From Marisa cornuarietis (lineage: Eukaryota > Mollusca > Gastropoda > Architaenioglossa > Ampullariidae), in NCBI GenBank assembly GCA_004794655.1, contig SMMW01000524.1, positions 1,590,501-1,654,500 on the forward strand: 64,000 nt of DNA, written 5' to 3'. The notes beneath the pieces were generated by a model, which did not search any database, was not told the origin of the DNA, and saw only the letters and a program-made list of their open reading frames with translations. The translations under genes and the position numbers were made by a program. Numbering within the stretch: position 1 is the stretch's first letter; every line of letters starts with the position of its first letter. Below are positions 12,072 through 23,548 of this stretch, in pieces.

Positions 12072-13380
12072 GTGATGTCTCAGCGAAAACAGTTCCAGAA
12101 CTACAAAACAATGAGCGTAATCAGCCACCCGAGTAAAAGTATGCTGAAAGTAATACAGAATCGCATCAGCAATACCATCAAGGAACTGTTAGCAGAAGAA
12201 CAGGGTGGCTTTAGACCAGGTAGGAGCACAGTTGAGCAGGTTTTTAACTGTCCAATTTTGATAGAGACGCATCTCCAGCATTAGCGGGACCTCAACCACA
12301 ACGCCTTAGCCTTTAAAAAGGCTTTTGACAGAGTCTGGCACGAGAACCTATTGCATGTGATGCGAACATTCAACGTCGAAGAGGGTCTCATCAAAGTAAT
12401 CGAAGCACTGTATAATAGCTCAACGAGCGCAGTACTACCGAATAACAAAATGGGAACTTACTCTCACATGAACCAAATGGGAGCTTACTCTCACATGACA
12501 GTAGACGTCTATCAAAGGCGCCCCCTATCGCCTGCGCCGTTCAACATTTTTCTGGAGAACATCATGCGTGAAACCCTCCACGACTATCACATTGGTGGAG
12601 GGCCGATTTGCAACATGCGGTTTGCAGACAACATCGACCTGATAGCATTAAGAGAGAACTGCAAGATCTTACCAACCGACTGACAGACAGCTCAATCGCA
12701 TATGGAGTGGAGACCATCACTGACAAGAGTACAATCATGGATATTGGCGACGGCAAGGCAGACGTCTACATGAACGGAGTACAACTCGCAGAGGTGAGCA
12801 GCTTTAAGTACTCGGGAGCCACCCTCTCCAAGGAAGGCCGCTCCACGACAAATACTCGTTAGGATCGCAAGAGCAACAGCGGCAATGGCTAGGATGGAAG
12901 GGTTTAGTGCAGCCATATACAACATCAGGCTTACTACAAGGTACAATCTATATGTTCCTCTTAGTACCAATCCTGATTGCCGGAGAAGAGAATCCAAGCA
13001 ATCAAGATTAAGTGATTGATGAGGCTAATCCAAATTTTGCACAGAGAACATCAAAACTAAAGACTTTGTACAAATCATGATCACTACACCAGGAATCCTT
13101 ACATGTAACAGTCAAGCAATTTGAACTGGTATGGTTCGGCCGTACGATCAGGCACAACAGCTTTTCGAAGAATGTCATTCAAGGTACCTTGAAGGTTGTC
13201 AAAGCCACGGTGGCCAGAGGAAAAACTGGCTTACGAACTTGGGGGAGTGGACAAGCTGTCCTCTGCCGGACCTGCTTATTATCGCCCACGACAAGGCCTG
13301 AACTGCGGGCCCTGATGTGCCCCACCCACCACTGGGATATAAGACCTTGACATCTTTCCAGGCCTTAGGTGAAAATTGCA
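12072..13380 (+). pseudogene. Decayed non-LTR retrotransposon (LINE) reverse transcriptase, 3' part
   Basis: Pieces of a LINE polymerase appear in order but in changing frames. ISHPSKSMLKVIQNRI and EEQGGFRPGRSTVEQ lie at 12132-12240. A stop follows at 12282-12284, then FKKAFDRVWHENL (12313 on), PLSPAPFNIFLENIMRETLH (12520-12580), RFADNID (12618-12638), SSFKYSGATLSKEGR (12800-12842) and a diverged tail to about 13380. The catalytic FADD box reads FADN at 12630-12632, and the usual QG before LLSP reads RR. There is a frameshift near 12655 and an internal 27-bp duplication at 12448-12501 (MGTYSHM twice). The sequence resembles the jockey/RTE-like elements common in marine invertebrates; the clade is not assigned. 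Endonuclease and 5' part are missing. Dead copy, same strand as the receptor gene. Confidence 0.88.
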
Positions 13381-15137
13381 ATTTTCAAAGGCTTGATTCT
13401 CGGGTAAGGAAAAGGTTTATTACTCAGATTTCATGGGAAGCCAGAAGGCAAAACGGTTTTAATATATTATAATGAAATAAACCCACTCGTTCCAAAATTT
13501 GTGCAACCCAGGCTGGCTTTCAAATTCTGGTACATAAACTTGGACAGACTCCCTCTGGAAGCAGATGAAAAGAGTTTTAAAGCTTTCTTTCCGACCATCA
13601 GAAACATAACCAGTAGACGCAAGTGTCGCTAACGTTTTGCTCATCCGAAATAAATTTGAAAATTTGGTTTGTATCTCATGAGAGGATCTATTCCAACTTT
13701 AAATGCAAAAATTCCTTCCCTCAGAATGAAAAGTCAATAATTCTTTTAAATGAGTGCAAGCTTAGCCGTTAATCAGCAGCAAAACCCTTGTGGCTTTCTC
13801 TAACTGACATTTTAGTACATCAGGGTTGAGGTTTACCGCCAGCAGACACGCTGACTACGGTTTCAAATCCAAAGCAAAACGGATTTTCCACACCGAAATC
13901 TGTAACGTCACGTAATCTAACCACGGCAGTTATCTATCACCAGCCATCTCGGGGATTCTCGTTTACATCGAACTTTATCGAGTCTTGCTCATTAGTGGTT
14001 CCTTACAACGTCACTTGCCACGCGCTCCTCCTCCGTGGTGTCAGCACCGCTCTTCCCGCAACCCGCCAGGGGGCAGCAGCGCAACACCCGACGTCACCGT
14101 TGCGTACTTAATGGTGGTGATAACACCTAGTCTCTCACTTGCACGGCTCTCTCCTTGTGGTCTAGCACTAAACACGATATTCCCTTTTAACCCGACGTAA
14201 GTATTTGGTTTCTTCTTGACAACATCTTTTTTTTAAATGTCTCGAGAACAAGAAGCTCATACTTTGCTCTGTATACCTGTCATTAGGACATAAAATGAGC
14301 TTGTAAATTAAAAAAAATGTCTCCGGGACCTGCGGCGAGATGAAAGCGGGACTATTTTTGTCAAGTTCATAAAAGTGAATGACAGTCCTTTTAAGAAACT
14401 TTTTTGTCGTTTCGGTTCCACTGTGAGCGCTGTTTGCCAGGCCAGGGGCCATGTGATCTTCTTCGGTGTTGCAGCAGTTTGTGGAGCTAATATATGCAAA
14501 AACGTACAAATGTTAAATGGGGATCGGTTTATTTTGATATAAAGCCATGTTGTAACTGGACGATGTTTCCCGGTCTGAACCTGGTTCATGAAGATCAGCA
14601 ATCGAGATCGCTATCAGTTTCGTTCTTTATTAGATTTTAATTGTAGTAAAAAGAAAGATATTTTTTTTTGTCTGGAAGTGCAAATCTCGGCCTACGAACA
14701 CAATACTTACATTTTTGCAACTATCTTACACGTGCACTTGCATGCCTAATTACATGATTGCGCACAACCTTGCACGTAACTTCAGTTCTGCTCAAACGAT
14801 TGTCAAGAATACAAAATACATAAAAACTGAGGGATTTTTTTAAGGGGTGGTGTAGTTCGAGATGCAGCCCAAAGTATTTTTGTCCCAAGGAATGGGGTGG
14901 ATCGAAAATAAACGGAAATGGCTTAGAATAAGCTGGTCTTGCCTCGTGTTGCCCGTCCATGTTAACGCAGCTCTGGGCCGCAAACCTTCTGATCTGCCGA
15001 GTCGCCTGCGGGCGGGCAACGGAAGTGCTGGGAGTGCAGTGAGCCGAGGAGGCCAGAAAGCGGGCCTCGTGGCACCAGGTGCTGCCACCAAGCACCATGC
15101 GCTGGTGGGCTTGAGAGTTTCTCGCGAACATGCCACC

Positions 15138-15229
15138 AAACTAGATGAACAGGACGGACAACGATGAAAGAGGATTCCCAAACAAACTAGATGTTAGGAC
15201 GAACAACGACGAAAGAGGATTTTCTAACA
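15138..15229. repeat. 46-bp tandem duplication
   Basis: AAACTAGATG...AAGAGGATT at 15138 is repeated at 15184 with a few substitutions. It lies at the edge of a GC-rich patch (14930-15130) that is open in several frames but has no recognisable product. Confidence 0.8.
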
Positions 15230-15294
15230 CGCGAGACAGGCAAGAGGGGGTGGGGGGAAGAGTGGGAAAAGGGAGGGAGGGGGAATTAATGTAG

Positions 15295-15591
<297 letters not shown>

Positions 15592-17262
15592 TGAGTGTCT
15601 CTCTGTATGTCTCTGTATCTGTGTGTGTTTGTCTTTGTGGGTGTTTCTTTCTCTGTCTGTATGTGTGTTTGTGTATCTTTGTATATCTCTCTCTCTCTTT
15701 CTCTTGCTCTCTGTGTGAGGGAGTATGTGTGTGTGTGTGTTTGTGCATTTGTGTCTTTAAGCGTGTCTCTTTCTCTATGTGTATGTAATTTTATGTATCT
15801 TAGTCTCTCTCTCTCTCTTTGTATCTTGGAAGGATATAGGGTGTGAATACTTATTTTGGCCTGTCTGTCGGATGTGACGTGTAGGCAGAATATACTGTGT
15901 CCACAATATACAGATTCACATCTTGTATTGACTCTGACCTGTGCTGGTTCGTGTTCAATGCTCAGTTGCCGTTAGGTCAGCCGATGTGTCTTTCAGCAGG
16001 TAAATGGACTGGTAAAGAGATACACGGAAAATGACGAACTAATATAAAAACTGGTGTTTTCTTTCATTTACTTTGTCACATTATCCTTCCTTCACTCGTG
16101 TTTTTTTATCTTTCTCTGTTCATATTTTCGTGCTCTATCTCTCTATGACAAAGCTTCATTTACTCATCTGTTAGTCCATCCACAGAACGACTTTAAGAAC
16201 ATATTCAGTACCAGAGGTAGCTGAGCAGAAGAAAGAATAAGATGTAAAATAATGTAACTAACGACACTAAGTAGTCCACATTACATCGGTTCATGTGTCC
16301 GTCTTCTAGCACAAGCAGGCTTGTCTCACACAGAGACTACAACAAGTTCCAGATTCAAAAGGATAAACAAAAAAAATCCAACCTTTTGCTCAGTCGCTTA
16401 CGTGGAAAAAATGTTCGTCGTGTGTCATTGTCAAAGACATTACCGCTCAGCCAAAGCATTTTCTGCCAAGTACAGGAGGCAAGGAAGTATAAATAGAACA
16501 AAATAATGTGATTTCGACATAGTTTTAGGACATTTATGATGTCCGTGAACAAGTTCATGGGTTAGACACGACACAGCTATCAGACAAACTTAGTCTTGTC
16601 TTAGCTACACAATTTTTTTCTGTATGAAAAACTGGAATTAGAGTTCTGCTGGATAAGGAATGGAGGCCGGTGGGTGCAGGTGTCAAATCAAGTGTACAGC
16701 AGGCCTCACCCAATCAAAGACTGTCCTTTCATGTTGTGTCACCATCTTCAACACACTATTGATAAAGGCAGCGGAAATATCTTTTGAGGAAAATCAAGCA
16801 GAAAGTGTAAAATGATAGTTCAGGTTAAAAAAAAGTCTCTGCGTGATTCACTATTAGTTCAGCTTAGATGATGATCAAAGAAGGATGGAGAACTGAAGGC
16901 TATTTTTAGGAGATGTACAGTTTTTTTTAAAGCCGGCTCGTGCCTACTGGCCTGTTCAGTAGTAGACAAGAATAGTTAAATACAAGCGTCCGGCAAATTT
17001 TAGTTGAAAGTCCATGAAAGTAAAAGAGTTGTTGATTTAAAAAACATTTTTTATTTTATCGGCTGAATTTTATCTTAACTGAATAGTATAATAATAAATA
17101 GTGAAAGATAATTAGTAATTAGTATAAAAGCATAGGCGCTTGGCATCAAGTTTAACTTTTTCTTTCCTTATTGTAAGGCCACGCACTCTAATTCTTTAAT
17201 TAGCTTACAGTGTAATAATGATTATAAGTTTTATACATTACCCATACACACACATTCACGCG

Positions 17263-17265
<3 letters not shown>

Positions 17266-17326
<61 letters not shown>
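17266..17326. repeat. (CA)n microsatellite
   Basis: About 30 uninterrupted CA dinucleotides, preceded by a degenerate CA/CG stretch. Confidence 0.95.
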
Positions 17327-17327
<1 letters not shown>

Positions 17328-20026
17328 GAAGCTCATTGTGAATTGTGCATTGTAATTGTGATTAAAGATTCGTGTTTATATATAAATATGTATTGTTGCA
17401 TCTTTCAAATGCAAAAATTAATTGGAAATTATTCTTTTAAACAAACCAGCATTATCATTTTTAATGATTAAGTTATTATTTATAAACACATATCTTGACA
17501 AAATCAGTAGTAAACATACTTGTGCGAAAGTGGGACTGTTGTTTAAAACTGTTCAGATATATACATAGGTTGGTAAAGACATAGAAGTGTTCAGACAGCA
17601 CATGCACACATACACACATGCATGTGTCTACGTACACGTACATGTAAAGACACACACGCACGCACAGACATGCACGGACTCCTGATGATAATGGCGATGT
17701 CGATGAAGACGAGAAATTCAACGAGTGCAGTTCTTGGCCCGGAGGTATTGATTGTCGTGTAAAGACTCAGTTCTCGCGCGGCTGTTGTTTACAGAATTAA
17801 TTTTTCAAGTTAAGGATGACACTCAAACTGTCGAAACACAGAAAAATCTTTTCATCCTGTCTTAGGACAGCAGGAAGTTAATTTCAGCGGTTACATAAAC
17901 ACTTTATGACTAAGGTGCACGGACGCAACTAAGGATGCTAGGTTCGTGTAAGCCAATATAAGGAAAATCCTAATGTCGAGGGTTGCACCATTGCAGTCCA
18001 CATAGGATATCGAAATTTTCTGCATCCTGTTTCATTTTTTTCTGGCACAGAGTGGACGCACTATGTACTTGGTGGTGGAAAGGCAGCGAACATGTAATGA
18101 CAAACCCAACAGCCTATGATGAAATGGTCCAGGACACACTGTCCATACTGAGCGTATGCACAATAATTCAAAACTCGATGGCGGCTGTGAAGTATTCATG
18201 CTTTTAAAGCGTTTCTATTTTCTTCCTTTATTTTGTTCCTCTTGTCCCTTCTCGTCTTCTCTCTCTCTCTTTCTCGTAAAGTGTTTCCTTACATAGCAGA
18301 ACTTGCAGAACTCCCCGAAACTGTTGAGGCCGTTTCTGAAGTCATAGATCTATAGAGGAAATGGCCAGTCCAACGATCCAGGGATCCAGCCATCGACTTT
18401 GAAAAATGCAGTAAAAGGGGTGTGCAAGTTATTGGAAACTCTGTCTACAGAGGATCATTACGTGGCGCTGGTTTACAAAGCTGACACCTGCAAATACACA
18501 CTGGCAGTTGTTTACACAGTTGACACCTGCACACAGAGTGAGCGAGACAGCAAGCAAGCAGCAGTGCGATCGAAATTCGGACCCCCCCCCCCACAAAAAA
18601 AGAAGAAAAAAACACGATTCGAACCATGTATTTACGTTGGCAGGGGATCGTCGGCGCGATGAAAAGAAATGCCACTCACCCCGTCAGCGCGAACGTTCGA
18701 GAAGGAAAAACACTTTGATTCGGACATCATTGTGCGCGAGATGGTAAGTCTCGCGAGGGTCGAGTCTACCCGAGTGGTCCTTTGCTCGAGGCGTCATCAG
18801 AACGGGCTTCACAAGCTCTGCATTTTATCTTGTAACGCTGCACTGCTTCAAGATGGTGGTCATTTGAGGAGCTCCTCTTTTTTTTTCCTTTGTCTTGTCT
18901 GTTATGAACTTCTCTCGGTTCATTCATCCGTAACTTTATTTCCGAGTACCACTTCTCCAAATTCTTCAGTCGGACATTGTCTCCTTGGGTAGGTTTTTGA
19001 TGATGCGGTGTGGGATTGCTGGCTCTTCATCACCATAGTTGTCGTCTGGGATGGCGTCATCCCGACTAGTCTCTGGATGCCGTTAACGATTTTCAAGATT
19101 GTATATTTTTTCAAGGGACAAACCCCGTACAACAAATACACTTAATGCTGGTGGATAGGTTCTCTACGTTCTCTACGTTCTCAACATACATGCCTTCTAA
19201 CTTCACTATTCACTGAAGGGGGTCAAAAACTCAGGTCAGGCATGCATGGTCACATTCTCAAGGTTCCAGCCAATGACAAAGCTCGGACTTATGTTAACTA
19301 AATGTTTCTCCAGGCATTTGTGGAGTCATGCCTTTGACCTCTTTCACTTCGTAGTGAAGTTTGTCAACTTGTATTTCAAAACAATTGGGAAGGGAACAAC
19401 CTTCGATCTTGAGAAACATTATCTGGTATTTAGACCAGTGATTTTAAAAATAAGCGGTGACCATTACTGTTCGTCTTCTACTTGTAGCTACATTTTGATT
19501 GTTTTCAGCCATTTTTCTGTTTATCAAAAACCACCTCTAAGTATGCTTATCTATCAGGTCAGTTGACTGCAAGACACTTCTTCACGAGACAGCATTCATT
19601 GCTCACTTTCAAAGTTCGGATACACAAATAGCTAAAAAATAAATAGTATGACTGACTGAGTTTCATTTGAGAAGAGAGCCTTTTCGAATGAGTTTTAAAA
19701 AGTCACTTCCCATACTGAAGCCAACTACCTCTCTGTATTTACTGACCAAAAAGTTCAGAAGGTCACATCAGCGGTTTTGGCCCTTTGCGATGCTGGACGT
19801 TTTTCCTTGCCGAGGGCTGAGTGGTCCGTCCCTCTTCTCTTATCGGCGGCTGTGAGATGTTTCTACGGTGTCGCTTCAGGCGGGTGTTTTGACGGACAAT
19901 TTCGGCTGCCTGCTGGTGGGAGAAGAAAGAATAGGACAGCAGTCTCAGAGCCCTCTCAGGGAACGAATTGTCAGTTTTCCACGAAACAGACCTCTGCAAT
20001 GGGTCGTGGAGGTGCATGGGAAGAAG

Positions 20027-20027
<1 letters not shown>

Positions 20028-20112
<85 letters not shown>

Positions 20113-20113
20113 G
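20028..20113. repeat. Long pure (GAT)n microsatellite
   Basis: About 28 uninterrupted GAT triplets. The frames through it encode poly-Met, poly-Asp or, on the minus strand, poly-Ser. None has support as a gene. Confidence 0.95.
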
Positions 20114-22449
20114 CAGATTCATTCAGGTAACAATATCTGTCCACATCTCAATGCCTACAGGTGCTCGTATGTATTTTTGATAACCTTTTCGTCGATGCGT
20201 GCACGTTCTGATGCACGAGACAGTGCGCAGATTGTTGTAAGGAAAATAGGGATTGCTCTAGCAATTTTGTGCCTTCTCATATCTACGCACTCGCATGCAC
20301 CCATCTGTGCACATATGCATAAGTTATTTATTACTATGTCCGTCATTATGTACCCTCTGCGTATTGCCATGCAGATGCACGTCCAGGCTTTGTTTTCTTA
20401 TCGGATTTCACTCCTTTTCATAACGTTCTTCCGCCATTCCCCGACACCCACCCTCAACACACAGGCAGACCGTCACAAATAGTTACAAAGAATAAAATGA
20501 TTTAGACATCTCGCTTGCTGTGAGATGAAAACCTTTATTTCCAACTTTCATAATGTGGCCATCATTCAAGGACCAAGGTTTCCCCGTCTTCTACTGCTTG
20601 GCTCTCACATGAATCTGTCTTCTTTCAAAGGTTTGCTGACCTAGTGATTTCAGCGGTTCTGGCTTTTGAATGGAGATTTATTTTCTGTTTATTACAAACT
20701 TTTGTTTTCTTCTTTTTTTTACATCGAATGACTGCAGCGCCATCTAATGACTCTGACTTCCTTCCCCTTTTTCGGCCCGACAGCATGATTAATGGCTCTG
20801 TAATGACAAAATTTCTTTAATCCTTTTTTCCACGGAATACTAAACGAGGAGGAAATGAGATGTTTTTATAAGCTGGAAACAACTGTCGCCACTGAATTTG
20901 CCCAGGTTTCATCTTTCGTCTTTGTTGCTAGTGAGTTATGACAATGGTGACATTTTGGGATGGGTTTTTGTACAAGTCCTAGGCAGACATATTTATATTA
21001 TCAATAAATTTTATGGTGACTATAACATCATAAAATGGAAAACGCTGTAAGAGCAACATTAGCAAAACACTGAAGTAATTCTGCAGTGCTTTTTGAGTTT
21101 GTTTCAATGTTAAGCCTAGAAGATAAATATCGAGGGTAAGACCAAAACCTTCCACTGTGTCATCAACAGGTCGTTTCCTTCAGTCAATTGATCTGTACCA
21201 GTCGTCTTGGAAGAACGGGGAGGTGGGGAGAAGGTGACTAGACGGATCGAGTGGTTGACAAGATTGTCAACTGGTCACTGTTGTTTGACGGAAGACAAAA
21301 GGTTAAAGGTTACTGAAAACTTGACCTAACGATGAGGAGCAAGTATATATGTCCAAAACTAACAACGATTCTAATATGGCATGGCAATGCGACAAACACA
21401 TTTCTTATTTCAAATGTATCTAAAACGAGCGTTGTGTGACACAATTCATTTAATCTAAACCAAATTTACATCAGTAAGTAATGCATCACAAAAACAAAAT
21501 TATTGAGCAATTCTGTCTTTCTACACCAAAATACAATAACAAGCATTGTCACTTGATACTTATTAGTTAACGCCGACAGAATTTAAGAAAGAAATATCAG
21601 AAAAATATTCAACAAACAAACTGATTAACCTATTTCACAGATATACATTAAAGCAAATAAAACCATACGTTCCCATTTTAAAGATTAAAGTCCTTCGTTA
21701 GTCACTTCCTTTGACAGCCGTCTTTTTAGCCTCCACCGTCAGGTTAGGAGCTCCAAATTAAAGAACACAGACAAAACAGACTTTCTGGTTGCCACCTCAC
21801 TCAAAGTTCAGCACGCAAGTATATGATGAACCCAGAGATTGGAAAAAAAAACTGGGACACAATAATATATTCTATAAAATTTCACAATCATTTAGACTTA
21901 AATTTAATATTCTACTAACTTCATATTCATCAATTATATTCAGTCTAAAACTTGCACACTCAGAAAAATTCAAAAAACAAAAGTAAGACAGTCACCTCAA
22001 CAGGTTTTTACATGTATAATTTAGTCTAGTCAAATCCTCACAGCACAGCACCGAGGAAAACTGTCTAGTTCCCTCTCTCGTCCCGATCAAGGCCACAATT
22101 CAACGACAAAAAATCCCTCGTTTTCGTTTCCGTCCATCCAAATGATTAAAATAAACATCAGGTTTGTGATAAGTGTAATACTCAAAAAGGCAATATATAA
22201 CACCACCAATAAAAAATAATATTTAACATTGAAAACCCATAATATTGCAAAAGGGAGTGTTTATAACATATTCACCATGTAACAGTTAACATCGAAGGTG
22301 TTACAAACAGATATGCATAAATCATTGCCATACCACGCACTAGTACCCAGACACAGTAGCCTGAGACAAGTATTTTATACCTGATGTCAGCAGCCGGTGG
22401 TAAAAACGTTTAACTGATGTGAACACCTTGCCTCCATCGGGTGTTGCAG

Positions 22450-22633
22450 ATTCAGATCACGACCCTGTGCGTGTCCATCTCCCTGAGCGCCACAGTGGCT
22501 CTCCTGTGCCTGTTCATGCCCAAGGTCTACATCATCGTCTTCCAGCCGCAGAAGAACGTCCGCAAGCTCACCATGAACTCTGCCTCTTACAAAATGGCGC
22601 CATCGGGATCCACCGGAACGTCCAACAACTACG
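22450..22633 (+). CDS. Metabotropic glutamate receptor exon with TM7 and proximal C-tail
   Basis: The exon follows TTGCAG and begins ATT CAG ATC, in phase 0 with the TM6 exon. It encodes 61 residues plus one base. TM7 ([20 protein letters not shown], about 22456-22515) runs into the class C signature [18 protein letters not shown]. The following [10 protein letters not shown] is very like the tail of the insect mGluRA protein, supporting a group II-type identity (from memory of the family). The rest ([12 protein letters not shown]) is Ser/Gly/Asn-rich cytoplasmic tail. The donor is G|GTAAGA at 22634, leaving phase 1. Failure to splice would add about 19 residues and stop at 22692. Confidence 0.95.
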
Positions 22634-22691
22634 GTAAGACAGGTCAGTTGTCTGCCCTTTACGCAAATGTTTTTCTTTCTTCTTCTTCTTA

Positions 22692-22763
<72 letters not shown>

Positions 22764-23518
22764 CATTTAACCCCAAACCTTTCGAACTTAAGTTTGGGCA
22801 AATGAAAGCAAAAAAAAAGGCTTTCTGTGTGTTAAGGGTTGATTCAATGTTACCCTATCGAATATCTCGGGCTTATATCAAGTGTTGGCCATTGCAAACA
22901 CTGTTCCTAAAATATGGCGTCGCCTTCTATTTACTTGGAAACTTGAGATTGTCAGACTTGCAGACTTACTGTTATAGTGTGGCCGATGGTGCATAGCTGT
23001 TGAAGATGTTCTTGTGAAGACACGAAAGGTACAGCGCTACTCGCTACAAACAGAACATCATGTCCGAAATATCTTTTTCCTCCGGATAGAGTTTTAGATG
23101 TGGTTAATAGAATTCTGGCTCTCATAGCTGCTATATCATGTTGATCTTGTCAGAAACTTCTGTTTCTGCTTCTGTAAGCGTATGGAAGGACTTTAGATTA
23201 CATTCACATTGATGCCCATGAATATCGACTTCGGTGCGACGATATTAAGTTTTTTCTAAGACCTCATGTGAACCGTGCTCCTTACTACAATCTCATTTTA
23301 CAATTCTATCCAAACCCAGCAGCCTTATAACCGGCCCTGCAGTCAAAATGCTTAGTTGTCTGAGTCAGTACTTTATTTTCTAAAAAAAATCTGCATAGTG
23401 TATTGTGTCTGACTAAATCCTAGCGCACTCATATCTGTTACCTGCCTTCGCTGTCTTTTTTTTTAATAAGAAAACTTCTAAGTGCTGACATTATATTTTT
23501 TATTATTTTCCCCCATAG
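22634..23518 (+). other. Intron 2 of the receptor gene (885 nt)
   Basis: It starts GTAAGA and ends in a pyrimidine-rich TTATTTTCCCCCATAG. Phase 1 on both sides. Apart from the trinucleotide array near its 5' end nothing coding is visible. It is far shorter than introns 1 and 3. Confidence 0.8.
22677..22762. repeat. Compound trinucleotide array TTC-AAT-ATT with a perfect hairpin
   Basis: A short (TTC)n run is followed by five AAT (22691-22705) and then nineteen ATT (22706-22762). The junction makes a perfect 32-bp palindrome at 22690-22721. The array lies about 45 nt after the TM7-exon donor, so a hairpin could form close to the 5' splice site in the pre-mRNA. Confidence 0.95.
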
Positions 23519-23548
23519 AATCCATACCGCTGAAGGAAGAAATTGTAG
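23519..23548 (+). CDS. Probable 30-nt microexon in the receptor C-tail
   Basis: Thirty bases lie between a strong acceptor (TTATTTTCCCCCATAG) and an ideal donor (G|GTAAGT). In the phase left by the TM7 exon the codons are open and read ESIPLKEEIV, hydrophilic and suited to a cytoplasmic tail. The exon enters and leaves in phase 1, so including or skipping it keeps the frame. Support is splice signals, phase and composition only; no homologue is recalled. Confidence 0.7.

Noticed and set aside
19763..20130. Frames with poly-Ser, poly-Met or poly-Asp
   Set aside because: They are translations of the (GAT)n microsatellite and lack any family similarity.
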